Positions 1 to 8,668 of a DNA stretch of 64,000 bases are shown piece by piece. Origin of the DNA: Rugamonas sp. A1-17 (lineage in GTDB: Bacteria; Pseudomonadota; Gammaproteobacteria; Burkholderiales; Burkholderiaceae_D); NCBI GenBank assembly GCA_025548565.1, contig JAJLPB010000001.1, positions 827,509 to 891,508 of the forward strand, written 5' to 3'. Made by a program: the position numbers and the translations under genes. The notes beneath the pieces were generated by a model, which worked only from the letters and a program-made list of their open reading frames with translations, searched no databases and was not told where the DNA came from. The number at the start of each line of letters is the position of its first letter. Within the stretch, counting starts at the first letter, position 1.

Positions 1-22
1 GAACGCAGACCAGTTTGCCGTG

Positions 23-94
23 TAAAGTGGACAGGTGCTCAAATTATTTACTCTTTAATTCACAAAATAGGCACGCTCGACAATAAAGTGGACA
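23..94. repeat. pair of 11-bp direct repeats
   Basis: The 11-mer TAAAGTGGACA occurs at 23-33 and again at 84-94, 61 bp apart, in non-coding sequence at the window edge. This could be the remnant of an insertion-sequence end, but no transposase fragment is visible and the left part is cut off by the window. Confidence 0.35.
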
Positions 95-138
95 CACCGT
101 ACATACCAGGTCAGATTGAGGGAAACACGAGTTTGCTA

Positions 139-525
139 ATGACCGTGCCGCCCAACCTCGTGCAATCGATCCGCGCCTTCCGCGTGGTCGAACTGCAGGA
201 AGAGGCGGCCCGCCTTGGACACCACTTCCTGTACGCGCACTGCATCGCCGGCGCGACCAAGCAGCAAGTCCTGGGCATCATTGCCGAGTCATTCCTGTTC
301 CCCAAGGGTATAGGCAAGAATTTCGATGGTTTACGGACAACATTGACCGAAACCATGGCCGGCGCCGGCACCCAGGAGGGTTTCCTGGTGGTGCTGGAGC
401 AATTGCCCAATACCCAGAAATTTGACAAGGAAGCACGGGAAACCCTGCTGGATGTCTTCCGCGACGCTGCCGATTACTGGGCCGACAAGAAAGTCCCGTT
501 CCGGGTATTTTACTCCTTCGAGTAA
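139..525 (+). CDS. barstar-family protein (ribonuclease inhibitor-like)
   Basis: A 128-residue protein resembling barstar, the tight inhibitor of secreted barnase-type ribonucleases. The recognisable part is the GKNFDGL segment followed by a hydrophobic strand (FLVVLEQL) and a C-terminal helix with the aromatic end RVFYSFE. Barstar itself is about 90 residues, so there is an N-terminal extension. The ATG at 139 is preferred; a GTG in the same frame at 88 would add 17 residues with no convincing family similarity. No barnase-like gene lies beside it; purN follows 124 bp downstream on the same strand. Such orphan barstar homologues are common in betaproteobacteria and their partner is usually unknown. 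The family call comes from motif recognition only. Confidence 0.72.
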   Translation: MTVPPNLVQSIRAFRVVELQEEAARLGHHFLYAHCIAGATKQQVLGIIAESFLFPKGIGKNFDGLRTTLTETMAGAGTQEGFLVVLEQLPNTQKFDKEARETLLDVFRDAADYWADKKVPFRVFYSFE

Positions 526-649
526 GCCCGCACCCCCTCCCGCGCCAGCGTAGGAGCGGGCGCGCTGCGCCCCGGGCCGCCCTGCTGCATTGCAACAAAT
601 CTTGTTCAGTTGTAGTCCCGACTGCCTGAACAAGGTACAATGTCGGCCT

Positions 650-1261
650 ATGAAAAACATCGTCATCCTGATTTCCGGTCGCGGCAGCAATATGGAAGCG
701 GTGGTCCGCGCGGCGCAGGCCGAGCGCTGGCCCGCCCGGATTGCCGCCGTCATCAGCAACCGCGCCGACGCCTCCGGGCTGACGTTCGCTGCCGAACACG
801 GAATTCCGACGGCCGTTGTTGCCAACAAGGATTACGCCAGCCGCGCCGAGTTCGACGCCGCCCTGCAAACCGTGATCGACGGCTTCCAGCCCGATCTGGT
901 GGTGCTGGCGGGGTTCATGCGGATTTTGACGGAGCAGTTTGTCGCGCATTACGCCGGCCGCATGCTCAACATCCATCCCTCGCTGCTGCCGCTGTTCCCC
1001 GGCCTGGCGACCCACGCGCAGGCGCTGGCCGCCGGCGTGGCGGAGCATGGGGCGACGGTGCATTTCGTGACGGCCGAACTCGATCACGGGCCGATGGTGG
1101 TGCAAGCCGCCGTGCCCGTGTTGCCCGACGATACGGTCGAAACCCTGTCCGCCCGCGTGCTGCAACAGGAGCACGTCATTTATCCGCGGGCGATACGCTG
1201 GTTTGTCGAAGACAGGTTGACGATAGCGCAGGGCGCGGTCCACGTGGACCATACAAAGTAA
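650..1261 (+). CDS. purN: phosphoribosylglycinamide formyltransferase (PurN)
   Basis: Transfers a formyl group from 10-formyl-tetrahydrofolate to glycinamide ribonucleotide, the third step of purine synthesis, in the cytoplasm. The 203-residue protein opens with the ISGRGSN nucleotide-binding loop near residue 8. It carries the catalytic-region signature LNIHPSLLP, then GATVHFV and the late DHGPMV segment, all in family order and at family length. The ATG at 650 is chosen because the protein starts MKNIVILISGRGSN as in its relatives; an upstream in-frame start would add 20 unrelated residues. It is followed 18 bp later by an rRNA methyltransferase gene, so the two are probably co-transcribed. 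Confidence 0.95.
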   Translation: MKNIVILISGRGSNMEAVVRAAQAERWPARIAAVISNRADASGLTFAAEHGIPTAVVANKDYASRAEFDAALQTVIDGFQPDLVVLAGFMRILTEQFVAHYAGRMLNIHPSLLPLFPGLATHAQALAAGVAEHGATVHFVTAELDHGPMVVQAAVPVLPDDTVETLSARVLQQEHVIYPRAIRWFVEDRLTIAQGAVHVDHTK

Positions 1262-1279
1262 AACTAACCAAGGATTTCC

Positions 1280-2584
1280 ATGAGATTGCCACCAGCGATA
1301 CTCGCCAACGCCGAAGAAGTGTTGCGCGAGATTTTGCGCTTTGCCGCGCCGGCCGACACCACCCTGTCGCGCTATTTCAAAGACCACCATCGCCTGGGCG
1401 GCCGTGAACGCGGCGCCATCGCCGAGTGCATCTACAACGTGCTGCGCAACAAATCGTTTTATACCGATTTCTCCGAAGCCGGCGGCGGCGCCACCATGCG
1501 CCGCCTGACCCTGCTGGGCATGGCGGACGCGGTCGGCGTCGAATCGCTGGGCGGGCTGACCGAGGACGAGGTGTCCTGGGTCGAGCGCATCCTGCAGATC
1601 GACCGCAAGGTGATGCACAAGTCCAGCCGCTCGAACATGCCGAAGTGGCTGTTCGACAAGCTGGTCGAGCAGATGGGCGAAGAGGAAACGCTGGCGCTGG
1701 CCGACGGCATGAATTCGCCCGCGCCGCTGGACCTGCGCGTCAACGCCATGAAGGCGACCCGCGAGGAAGTGGCCGCCAAGCTGCTGGAAGCGCCGATCCG
1801 CAGCACGCCGACGCCGTTCGCGCCGCTGGGCCTGCGCGTGACGCAAAAGCCGGCGCTGCAGAACCTGCCGCTGTTCAAGGAAGGCCATATCGAGGTGCAG
1901 GACGAGGGCAGCCAGATCCTGTCTGCCATCGTCGGCGCCAAGCGCGGCGAGATGGTGGTGGACTTCTGCGCCGGCGCCGGCGGCAAGACGCTGGCCCTGG
2001 GCGCGACCATGCGCAACACCGGCCGCCTGTACGCCTTCGACGTGTCGGAAAAGCGCCTGGCCAAGCTGAAGCCGCGCCTGGCGCGCAGCGGCCTGTCCAA
2101 CGTGCATCCGGTGCAGATCGCGCATGAGCGCGACGCCAAGATCAAGCGCCTGGCCGGCAAGATCGACCGCGTGCTGGTCGACGCCCCATGCTCGGGCCTG
2201 GGCACCCTGCGCCGCAACCCGGACGTCAAGTGGCGCCAGCAGCCGAGCGCGATTGGCGAACTGCAAGTCAAGCAGGCCGCCATCCTGGACGGCGCGGCCC
2301 GCCTGCTGAAGGGCGGCGGCCGCCTGGTGTACGCCACCTGCAGTTTCCTGGACGACGAGAACGACTTCATCGCCAAGCAGTTCCTGGACACGCATCCGGA
2401 TTTCGAACTGGTGCCGATGAACAAGGTACTTGCCGAACAGCGCATCGAGCTGGAGATGGGCGACTACCTCAAGCTGCTGCCGCACAAGCACCAGACCGAC
2501 GGCTTCTTCGCCGCCGTGTTCGAGCGCAAGCCGATGGCCAAGAAGGCTGTCGTCAAGGATGAAGAGGAAGCCGCCGACGAGTAA
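1280..2584 (+). CDS. RsmB/NOP-type SAM-dependent RNA m5C methyltransferase
   Basis: A 434-residue S-adenosylmethionine-dependent RNA cytosine-5 methyltransferase. The SAM-binding loop FCAGAGGKT lies at residues 229-237. The two family cysteines are visible: DAPCS (C304, motif IV) and ATCS (C354, motif VI, the usual nucleophile). The N-terminal roughly 150 residues form a helical domain comparable to the NusB-like part of RsmB. The C-terminus ends in a charged, lysine/glutamate-rich tail. Length matches RsmB (about 430), and 16S rRNA is the likely substrate, but paralogues of this family exist in Burkholderiales, so the exact target is left open. It lies directly after purN and is followed by a strong terminator. 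Confidence 0.85.
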   Translation: MRLPPAILANAEEVLREILRFAAPADTTLSRYFKDHHRLGGRERGAIAECIYNVLRNKSFYTDFSEAGGGATMRRLTLLGMADAVGVESLGGLTEDEVSWVERILQIDRKVMHKSSRSNMPKWLFDKLVEQMGEEETLALADGMNSPAPLDLRVNAMKATREEVAAKLLEAPIRSTPTPFAPLGLRVTQKPALQNLPLFKEGHIEVQDEGSQILSAIVGAKRGEMVVDFCAGAGGKTLALGATMRNTGRLYAFDVSEKRLAKLKPRLARSGLSNVHPVQIAHERDAKIKRLAGKIDRVLVDAPCSGLGTLRRNPDVKWRQQPSAIGELQVKQAAILDGAARLLKGGGRLVYATCSFLDDENDFIAKQFLDTHPDFELVPMNKVLAEQRIELEMGDYLKLLPHKHQTDGFFAAVFERKPMAKKAVVKDEEEAADE

Positions 2585-2604
2585 TCGGCTGCACGACTCA
2601 TCGC

Positions 2605-2630
2605 AAAAGGCCGGGGTTCCGGCCTTTTTT
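2605..2630 (+). terminator. Rho-independent terminator after the methyltransferase gene
   Basis: A 10-bp perfect stem (AAAAGGCCGG pairing with CCGGCCTTTT) with a short GGTT-type loop runs into a T tract 20 bp after the stop codon. It closes the purN-methyltransferase unit. Confidence 0.85.
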
Positions 2631-2669
2631 ACGTTAATCTAGTCACCTTTGCCATCACGCCAAGCACTT

Positions 2670-4049
2670 ATGACCCAGCAACAAACTCTGCTTAATCTGA
2701 TCGATGACTTTACCGGCGACCTGCAGGACCCCGGCAGGCTCTGGCAACTCGCCGCCATCCTCGGCTCCGTGGTCCTGGGCTGGGGGCTGGCGCGGCTGCT
2801 GAAGAAGCGCTTCGGCCGTCAGGAAGCGCATACCGGCATGCTGGGCTTCGGCGTCGAGAGTTTCGGCCGCGTGATGGCGCCGCTGGCCGTGGTCTGCCTG
2901 CTGGCCCTGTCGCGGTTGGTGCTCACCAAATATCACTTCCACGTCAACATGCTCAAGCTGGCCTTGCCCATCTTCGGCTCGCTGGCTGTGATCCGCTTCG
3001 CGGTCTATCTGCTGCGCCGCGTGTTTGCGCGGCATGGCCAGGTCAGCGCCAACATGCTGGCCTTCGAGAAGGTGTTCCAGCTGTTGGTGTGGCTGGCGTT
3101 CGTGCTGTACATCACCGGCTTCGGCGACGATGTGCTGGCCTACCTGGAAAGTATCGTTCTGCCGATAGGAAAATACAAGGTGTCGGTGGCCGACATCCTG
3201 CAGGCGACCATATCGGTGATCGTGTTGCTGATGCTGGCGCTGTGGGCCGGCGCCGCGCTGGAAGAACAGCTGATGAAGGTGCAAGGCATGCACACCAATC
3301 TGCGCGTGGTGGTGTCGCGCACGGCGCGCGCGCTGCTGATCCTGGTGGCGGTGCTGATGAGCCTGTCGCTGGTGGGGATCGACCTGACCGTGCTGTCGGT
3401 GTTCGGCGGCGCGCTTGGCGTCGGCCTGGGCTTGGGCTTGCAGAAGATCGCCAGCAACTATGTGTCCGGCTTTGTCATCCTGCTGGACCGCAGCCTGACC
3501 ATCGGCGACATGATCACGGTCGACAAATACAGCGGACGTGTGACGCAAATCAACACCCGCTACACCGTGTTGCAAGGCTTGGATGGCGTGGAATCCATTG
3601 TGCCGAACGAGATGCTGGTGTCGGGCGCGGTGCAAAACTCGTCGCTGTCGAGCAGCATGTTGTGGATCTCGACCGAGGTCTCGGTGGCCTACGATACCGA
3701 TGTCGACCTGGTGCTCAGGCTGCTGGAAGAGGCCGCGCTGACGGTGGACCGCGTGCTGAAGGAGGGCAACCTGCCGTCGGCGCAGCTGCTGAGGTTTGGC
3801 GCGGATGGGCTGGAGCTGCGGCTGGGCTTCTGGATCAACGATCCGCAGAACGGCCGTGGCGGTGTGACCTCCGATGTCAACCGCGCGATCTGGCGCGCGC
3901 TCAAGGAGAACAATATCTCCGTCCCATTCCCGCAGCGGGAAATGCGCATCCTCGGCCCTGTGCCGGAGCAATTTGCCGCTCCGGAAAGCACGACCGTGCC
4001 GAAGAAAACGGCAGTGACTGACGGAAATCCTTCCGCAAATCACGTTTAA
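2670..4049 (+). CDS. MscS-family mechanosensitive ion channel
   Basis: A 459-residue inner-membrane protein of the small-conductance mechanosensitive channel family, which opens under membrane tension to relieve osmotic shock. Several hydrophobic helices occupy roughly residues 30-215. They are followed by the pore-lining glycine/alanine-rich helix (VFGGALGVGLGLGLQKIASNYVSG), the best family marker, and then the soluble beta domain (DRSLTIGDMITVD) and vestibule. The extra N-terminal helices make it longer than E. coli MscS (286) and closer to the YbdG/YnaI size class. ATG 2670 is chosen; a TTG 21 bp upstream is also in frame. The stop is 111 bp before the desaturase start. Confidence 0.88.
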   Translation: MTQQQTLLNLIDDFTGDLQDPGRLWQLAAILGSVVLGWGLARLLKKRFGRQEAHTGMLGFGVESFGRVMAPLAVVCLLALSRLVLTKYHFHVNMLKLALPIFGSLAVIRFAVYLLRRVFARHGQVSANMLAFEKVFQLLVWLAFVLYITGFGDDVLAYLESIVLPIGKYKVSVADILQATISVIVLLMLALWAGAALEEQLMKVQGMHTNLRVVVSRTARALLILVAVLMSLSLVGIDLTVLSVFGGALGVGLGLGLQKIASNYVSGFVILLDRSLTIGDMITVDKYSGRVTQINTRYTVLQGLDGVESIVPNEMLVSGAVQNSSLSSSMLWISTEVSVAYDTDVDLVLRLLEEAALTVDRVLKEGNLPSAQLLRFGADGLELRLGFWINDPQNGRGGVTSDVNRAIWRALKENNISVPFPQREMRILGPVPEQFAAPESTTVPKKTAVTDGNPSANHV

Positions 4050-4160
4050 TTCAGCGTACAATGAAGCCCAAGAGTAATACTGACGGACTTCCTGCGCCTG
4101 TTGGAAACGCAATATTGTCGGAACGACCGTACAGCGAGACACGCCCACTTTGGAGTAGTA

Positions 4161-5363
4161 ATGATTTTTAGTTTATACGATGTACTGGATTTTTTGGCCA
4201 ACGGCGTCACCCGACTCACCGCATGGCAAGTATTTTTCTACACGCTGGTGGTCACCCACATCACCATCGCCAGCGTCACCATCTACCTGCACCGCCACCA
4301 GGCGCACCGCGCGCTGGAGCTGCACGCCATTCCCAGCCATTTCTTCCGCTTCTGGCTGTGGCTGACCACCGGCCAGGTGACCAAGGAATGGGCGGCGATC
4401 CACCGCAAGCACCACGCCAAATGCGATACCGAGGAAGATCCGCACAGCCCGGTTACCCGCGGCATCAAGAAAGTCTTTTGGCAAGGCGCCGAGCTGTATC
4501 GCGCTGAATCGAAGAATATGGAAACCATGGAGAAGTATGGCCATGGCACGCCGACCGACTGGATCGAACGCAACCTGTACACCCGCTTCAGCTGGCAGGG
4601 CGTGGCGGCGTTGCTGGTAATTAACGTCATTCTGTTCGGCGTGATCGGCATCACCGTTTGGGCCGTGCAGATGATGTGGATCCCCGTGACGGCGGCCGGC
4701 ATCATCAACGGCATCGGCCACTACTGGGGCTACCGCAACTACGATTGCGCCGACGCCGCGACCAACATCATTCCGCTCGGCATCCTGATCGGCGGCGAAG
4801 AGTTGCACAACAACCACCATACCTTCGCTACCTCGGCCAAGCTGTCGTCGAAGTGGTATGAGTTCGACATCGGCTGGGGCTATATCCGCGCGCTGGAAAT
4901 GATGGGCCTGGCCAAGGTCAAGAAACGCGCGCCGGAGCCGAAGTTTGCCAAAGGCAAGGTGGAAGCCGACTTCGACACGCTGCAATCGGTGATCGCCAAC
5001 CGCTACGATGTGATGGCCAAGTACGCCAAATCGGTCAAGCATGCATGGAAAGAAGAGTTCGAGCACCTGAAGGACAAGGCCCAGCTGGAAGCCCGCTTCC
5101 TGAAGTCGTCGCGCAAGTTGCTGCAGCGCGAGCCGGGCAAGCTGGAAGCGCCGCAACAGCAACAGCTGGTGGAATTGTTCCAGCACAGCAAGGCGCTGGA
5201 AACCATGCACAATATGCGCGTGGAACTGGGTGTGATCTGGGAGCGTTCGCATTTCACCCGCGACCAGCTGCTGCACAAGCTGCAAGACTGGTGCAACCGC
5301 GCGGAAGCGTCGGGCATCAAATCGCTGCAAGACTTCTCGCTCCGCCTGCGCAGCTACGCATAA
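4161..5363 (+). CDS. membrane fatty acid desaturase (acyl-CoA delta-9 type)
   Basis: A 400-residue di-iron membrane desaturase that introduces a cis double bond into acyl chains, adjusting membrane fluidity. The three histidine boxes are intact: HRHQAH at 44-49, HRKHH at 81-85 and HNNHH at 216-220, with hydrophobic segments between them. The C-terminal 130 residues are a charged helical extension beyond the catalytic core. ATG 4161 has a good Shine-Dalgarno (TGGAG) just upstream; a more upstream in-frame ATG has none. A terminator follows 20 bp after the stop, so it is probably monocistronic. Confidence 0.88.
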   Translation: MIFSLYDVLDFLANGVTRLTAWQVFFYTLVVTHITIASVTIYLHRHQAHRALELHAIPSHFFRFWLWLTTGQVTKEWAAIHRKHHAKCDTEEDPHSPVTRGIKKVFWQGAELYRAESKNMETMEKYGHGTPTDWIERNLYTRFSWQGVAALLVINVILFGVIGITVWAVQMMWIPVTAAGIINGIGHYWGYRNYDCADAATNIIPLGILIGGEELHNNHHTFATSAKLSSKWYEFDIGWGYIRALEMMGLAKVKKRAPEPKFAKGKVEADFDTLQSVIANRYDVMAKYAKSVKHAWKEEFEHLKDKAQLEARFLKSSRKLLQREPGKLEAPQQQQLVELFQHSKALETMHNMRVELGVIWERSHFTRDQLLHKLQDWCNRAEASGIKSLQDFSLRLRSYA

Positions 5364-5382
5364 GAAAGTATTGATACAATTG

Positions 5383-5411
5383 AACGGCCCCGAATCTTCG
5401 GGGCCGTTTTT
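5383..5411 (+). terminator. Rho-independent terminator after desaturase
   Basis: An 11-bp stem (AACGGCCCCGA against TCGGGGCCGTT, ATCT-type loop) runs straight into a T tract, between the desaturase stop and the next gene's ribosome binding site. Confidence 0.88.
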
Positions 5412-5426
5412 CATTCAAGGAGCAAT

Positions 5427-5936
5427 ATGCGATTGCGAACTTATCTGGCGGTCCTGATGCTGGCTTTGCCGCTGTGCGGCGCGCACGCCGCCGACTGGAC
5501 CGTACGCTTCGACGGCGCCGGGCCGTTGAAGATCGGTATGCGTTTCGATGCCATCAATAAAGTGCTGGGCGATCACATGGAGCGCACGCCAAAGGAATTG
5601 CGCGGCTCGCCGAACTGTTTCCAGCTGGAGCCGGCGCGCCAGCCGGGCTTGCTGCTGATGTTTGTCGGTGATGTGCTGAAGCGGGTGGACGTGATGGAAG
5701 AGGGCATCTCGTCCGAGCGCGGCATCGGCCTGGGCGACCCGGTGGAAAAGATACGGCAAGTCTACGGTGAGGCGGTAACGTCGGCGCCGCAGGCCTACGA
5801 CGACAGCGAGCAGACCCTGACCGTCAGGGCTGGCGGCGGGCAATATGCGATCCGCTTCGACACCAGCAAAGGCAAGGTCGGCGCGATCTACGCCGGCGCC
5901 TGGAAGGAAGTGCAGTACGTCGAAGGCTGCCTGTAA
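5427..5936 (+). CDS. exported protein of unknown function
   Basis: A 169-residue protein with a classic signal peptide: MRLR, then a hydrophobic stretch LAVLMLALPLCG and cleavage after AHA (about residue 20). The mature part is small and beta-rich, with two cysteines (in NCF and at EGCL, the penultimate position) that could form a disulfide, so a periplasmic location is likely. I do not recognise a named domain. It is preceded by AAGGAG at good spacing and sits between two terminators, so it is transcribed alone. Function is not inferred. Confidence 0.7.
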   Translation: MRLRTYLAVLMLALPLCGAHAADWTVRFDGAGPLKIGMRFDAINKVLGDHMERTPKELRGSPNCFQLEPARQPGLLLMFVGDVLKRVDVMEEGISSERGIGLGDPVEKIRQVYGEAVTSAPQAYDDSEQTLTVRAGGGQYAIRFDTSKGKVGAIYAGAWKEVQYVEGCL

Positions 5937-5939
5937 AAG

Positions 5940-5975
5940 AAAAAAGCCGCTGAGCTGATGCTGAGCGGCTTTTTT
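5940..5975. terminator. bidirectional terminator
   Basis: A run of A, a GC-rich stem (AGCCGCT with AGCGGCT) and a run of T give a symmetrical hairpin. It lies between the rightward exported-protein gene and the leftward rpmG and can serve both. Confidence 0.85.
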
Positions 5976-5994
5976 GCGAGAAGCGAAGACCGGA

Positions 5995-6162
5995 TTACTT
6001 GATCTTGGTTTCTTTGAACATGACGTGCTTGCGAGCTTTAGGATCGAACTTCATGATCTCCATTTTAGCTGGCGTAGTACGCTTGTTCTTGGTGGTGGTG
6101 TAGAAGAAACCCGTACCTGCGGTCGATTCCAGTTTGATTTTGTCGCGGCCAGTTTTTGCCAT
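5995..6162 (-). CDS. rpmG: 50S ribosomal protein L33
   Basis: A 55-residue large-subunit ribosomal protein read from the minus strand. The sequence opens [19 protein letters not shown], continues with the YTTTKNKR core and ends with FKETKIK, matching L33 over its whole length. It lacks the CxxC pairs of zinc-binding L33 forms, so it is the zinc-independent type. It is 13 bp downstream of rpmB in the usual rpmB-rpmG order and shares its promoter. Confidence 0.96.
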   Translation of the reverse strand: MAKTGRDKIKLESTAGTGFFYTTTKNKRTTPAKMEIMKFDPKARKHVMFKETKIK

Positions 6163-6175
6163 GGTAGCTCCCTAA

Positions 6176-6412
6176 TTAGACTTTTTCGCCACGGGCGCGC
6201 ATGTCGGCCAGTACGGCATCGATGCCGACTTTGTCGATTACGCGCAGACCAGCGTTGGACAGACGCAGGGAGACCCAGCGGTTTTCAGATTCAACAAAAA
6301 TACGACGGTTCTGCAGGTTAGGCAGGAAACGACGTTTGGTTTTGTTGTTTGCGTGGGAAACATTGTTGCCGACCATCGGCTTCTTCCCAGTAACTTGGCA
6401 AACACGTGCCAT
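6176..6412 (-). CDS. rpmB: 50S ribosomal protein L28
   Basis: A 78-residue ribosomal protein beginning [12 protein letters not shown], with the conserved [14 protein letters not shown] and the C-terminal KVGIDAVL region. The start at 6412 follows AAGGAGTG at ideal spacing; the frame extends seven codons further upstream but that start lies inside the leader. It is the first gene of the rpmB-rpmG operon. Confidence 0.97.
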   Translation of the reverse strand: MARVCQVTGKKPMVGNNVSHANNKTKRRFLPNLQNRRIFVESENRWVSLRLSNAGLRVIDKVGIDAVLADMRARGEKV

Positions 6413-6453
6413 AACGCACTCCTTAAAAGACATTCCACAATTGGAAAAACAAG

Positions 6454-6482
6454 AGTATATCCAAAAAACTCAGCTTTTTCAA
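6454..6482 (-). promoter_or_regulatory. sigma-70 promoter of rpmB-rpmG
   Basis: On the minus strand, -35 TTGAAA (6477-6482) and -10 TATACT (6454-6459) are separated by 17 bp, about 40 bp upstream of the L28 start. The surrounding DNA is strongly AT-rich. Confidence 0.75.
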
Positions 6483-6573
6483 TGACTTGTGAAAAACAAT
6501 TGTGTCTTGAATATATGAAAAAATTTAACAATTATGAATTCGCGCGTAAACCCTTGAGCCCATAGGGGTAAAC

Positions 6574-6804
6574 TCATAGCTGGCCGTGCTCGGCAAACGA
6601 GTGAACCTGGTGGCCGGCCACCACAAAATGGTCGAGGATGCGGATATCCACCAGCGCCATGGCCTGCACCAGCGCCCGCGTCAGCAGCAGGTCCGATTCG
6701 CTGGGCTCCGGCGTGCCGGACGGATGGTTGTGCGCCAGCATGATGCTGGCCGCGTTGCAGGCCAGCGCCGCCTTCACCACTTCCCTAGGGTAAACACTGG
6801 TATG
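6574..6804 (-). pseudogene. radC: radC 3' fragment (C-terminal JAB/MPN domain)
   Basis: The C-terminal 76 codons of RadC, cut off from the rest of the gene by the island. In the radC reading direction the fragment enters as [10 protein letters not shown], then shows the metal-binding HNHPSG motif, the SESD acid residue region and the end SFAEHGQL. The N-terminal part lies at 17394-17839 on the same strand. Joining the two pieces at the CA dinucleotide (6803-6804 and 17394-17395, minus-strand reading) gives 675 nt, exactly 225 codons, with the junction reading [12 protein letters not shown] as expected for the family. In the present state this half has no promoter or proper start of its own. 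Confidence 0.93.
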
Positions 6805-6822
6805 AGTTAATGAGGCCTATGT
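6786..6822. other. left attachment half-site (radC C-side / island)
   Basis: The predicted crossover core is the TG at 6803-6804 (CA in radC sense). The left arm is radC sequence; the right arm is island sequence (AGTTAATGAGGCC). The left radC arm is an imperfect inverted match to the radC arm at the other end (shared CAGxGT), and the island arm to the other island arm (shared AGTxxATG), as expected for serine-integrase sites. Confidence 0.7.
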
Positions 6823-6913
6823 GCGAAACTACTTGATATTTCCGATAGGAAAAAATGGGTATGGATTGTAGAATTTCAGGTCGACTACGACGGTGTTAGG
6901 AGGGGCGTGAGCA

Positions 6914-8668
6914 ATGGACTACAAAATGAAGGCGTTGATTGATGATGCACTCCGGCCGGGCAGGCGCGTGCTTAGTTACACGCGGTTCAGTACAAAGCGA
7001 CAAGCTAAAGGGGACTCGCACCGGCGGCAAACGGAGATGGCGATTAAGTGGTGTATCGACGCGAAGCACGAACTCGATACCTCACTGACGCTGCATGATG
7101 AAGGGATGTCGGCATACACCGGGGAAAATGCCACCCGTGGGGCGCTTGGAGCCCTGCAGCGCATGACTTTGGATGGGAAGCTTGAGAAGGGGACCATTCT
7201 TCTCGTGGAGGCTTTTGACCGCCTCACGCGCTTGCCATTGTCCGATGCCTACGAAATGCTGTTGTCATTAATTAATAACGGGATCACGATTGTTACCTTG
7301 ACCGATGGCAAGGTATGGATTAAAGCCACCATGAACAATATGGAATCGTTCATGTTAAGTCTCGTTACGCTATACAGGGGATACCAGGAATCGAGTCAAA
7401 AGGCCGACCGTTTACAGAAGGTGTTCGCCGCTGCCCGCAAGACTGGAAGACAATCCGCATTTGGCAGCGCGCCTGGTTGGCTTTATCGCGAAGATAAAGG
7501 CCCATGGCAAATTGATCAAGAGAAAGCCGAAAGTGTTCGTAAGGTCTTTGAAAAGGCTGCTGCGGGCTTTGGTTCAAAAGCCATAGCGAAATTTGCGAAT
7601 CAGGAAGGATGGCCGATACCAACTCGATTGAACAAGACAGGCCAGTGGCATGCACAGATGCCAGGGAACATCCTTCGCAGCCGTTCCGTTCTGGGAGAGC
7701 ATGAACATAGAATTCATACGCACGAAGCAATCGAAATGGATGGTTGGCGAGGCAGGAGCTCTGGCATCAAAAATGCGGACTACTACCCGCGAGTTATTCC
7801 CGATGCCTTATGGAAACGTGCACAGGCATCTATCTTGACGAGGATGGTCAACAAACGGCGGGACATTCATTACTACAACGTCTTTGCCGGACTGATGTAT
7901 TGCGGTCAGTGCGGCGCGCCGATCCATCGAAAAAACGAACGGACAGGCTACAGTCGAGCCCAATTGAACTGCAGCAATGCATTGGCAGGCGTCACAGAGT
8001 GTAGGACGATGTCAGCGGCATGCGCAGACCCGATGTTGTTGACGGCTATTTTTAAGCACGCTCCGGTTTCCGTGAGCACTAGGAAGGGCGAGCAGTTGCT
8101 GAAGCGCCAAGCGGAACTATCGAGACGGATAGCAGAGAAAGAACAGGAATCTGAGCATCTTGCCACGGCCATTGCTCGCGGCATTAGCCTCGATTCCATC
8201 ATAAACAAGCTCGAAGGCGTTGCGTTCGACCTGCGCATGTTGAATATGGAGTTTCAGACTAATCTGGTTTCGGAGGCGCTTGCCAACATGGGCGAGGTCG
8301 GAGCGGTGGAGGTGGATAAAGCAATGGAAAACCTATACTTACCTGACGATGAAGACGCGAGAGAGTACCGTCTTAGCCTCCACATGAAGTTGTCCCGCTT
8401 GGTTGAGACTATTTGGATTTGGGCTTATGACGTAGCGATTGTCCGATTCCAGAATTCGGATAAATTACACGTAGTAGAACTTTTACACAAACAGCTGCCT
8501 TCGCGTGCAAATCCGAGTGCCAAGTACCATAAAAAACCGAAGCCGAAAGATTTGCCTGAAAAACCCTACCTTAAGGCAGCACGGGAAGGAGCTCTAAATC
8601 CTGCTCGTCCTCGCCGCGTGGATAAGACGATAAAAGACAGCGAATCATTTGCTGCCGTTATCAGCTAG
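6914..8668 (+). CDS. large serine recombinase (site-specific integrase)
   Basis: A 584-residue serine recombinase that would catalyse island integration and excision. The N-terminal resolvase domain has the catalytic motif YTRFS (serine 26, with R24), then HRRQ at 36-39 and the FDRLTR motif at 101-106. A recombinase domain follows (about 180-320). A zinc-ribbon has cysteines 330, 333, 353 and 363 (YCGQCG to LNC to TEC). A coiled-coil (RQAELSRRIAEKEQESEHL) comes next, with a basic tail after it. It starts 110 bp inside the left junction with AGGAGG upstream of the ATG, the usual position of an integrase beside its attachment site. All catalytic residues seem present, so the enzyme is probably functional. 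Confidence 0.93.
   Translation: MDYKMKALIDDALRPGRRVLSYTRFSTKRQAKGDSHRRQTEMAIKWCIDAKHELDTSLTLHDEGMSAYTGENATRGALGALQRMTLDGKLEKGTILLVEAFDRLTRLPLSDAYEMLLSLINNGITIVTLTDGKVWIKATMNNMESFMLSLVTLYRGYQESSQKADRLQKVFAAARKTGRQSAFGSAPGWLYREDKGPWQIDQEKAESVRKVFEKAAAGFGSKAIAKFANQEGWPIPTRLNKTGQWHAQMPGNILRSRSVLGEHEHRIHTHEAIEMDGWRGRSSGIKNADYYPRVIPDALWKRAQASILTRMVNKRRDIHYYNVFAGLMYCGQCGAPIHRKNERTGYSRAQLNCSNALAGVTECRTMSAACADPMLLTAIFKHAPVSVSTRKGEQLLKRQAELSRRIAEKEQESEHLATAIARGISLDSIINKLEGVAFDLRMLNMEFQTNLVSEALANMGEVGAVEVDKAMENLYLPDDEDAREYRLSLHMKLSRLVETIWIWAYDVAIVRFQNSDKLHVVELLHKQLPSRANPSAKYHKKPKPKDLPEKPYLKAAREGALNPARPRRVDKTIKDSESFAAVIS

Noticed and set aside
1..94. IS element end
   Set aside because: Only the short repeat TAAAGTGGACA is present; no transposase or terminal inverted repeat can be seen in the window.
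278..2491. 737-codon minus-strand frame
   Set aside because: Antisense to barstar, purN and the methyltransferase gene; His/Gln/Arg-rich shadow of GC-rich codons.
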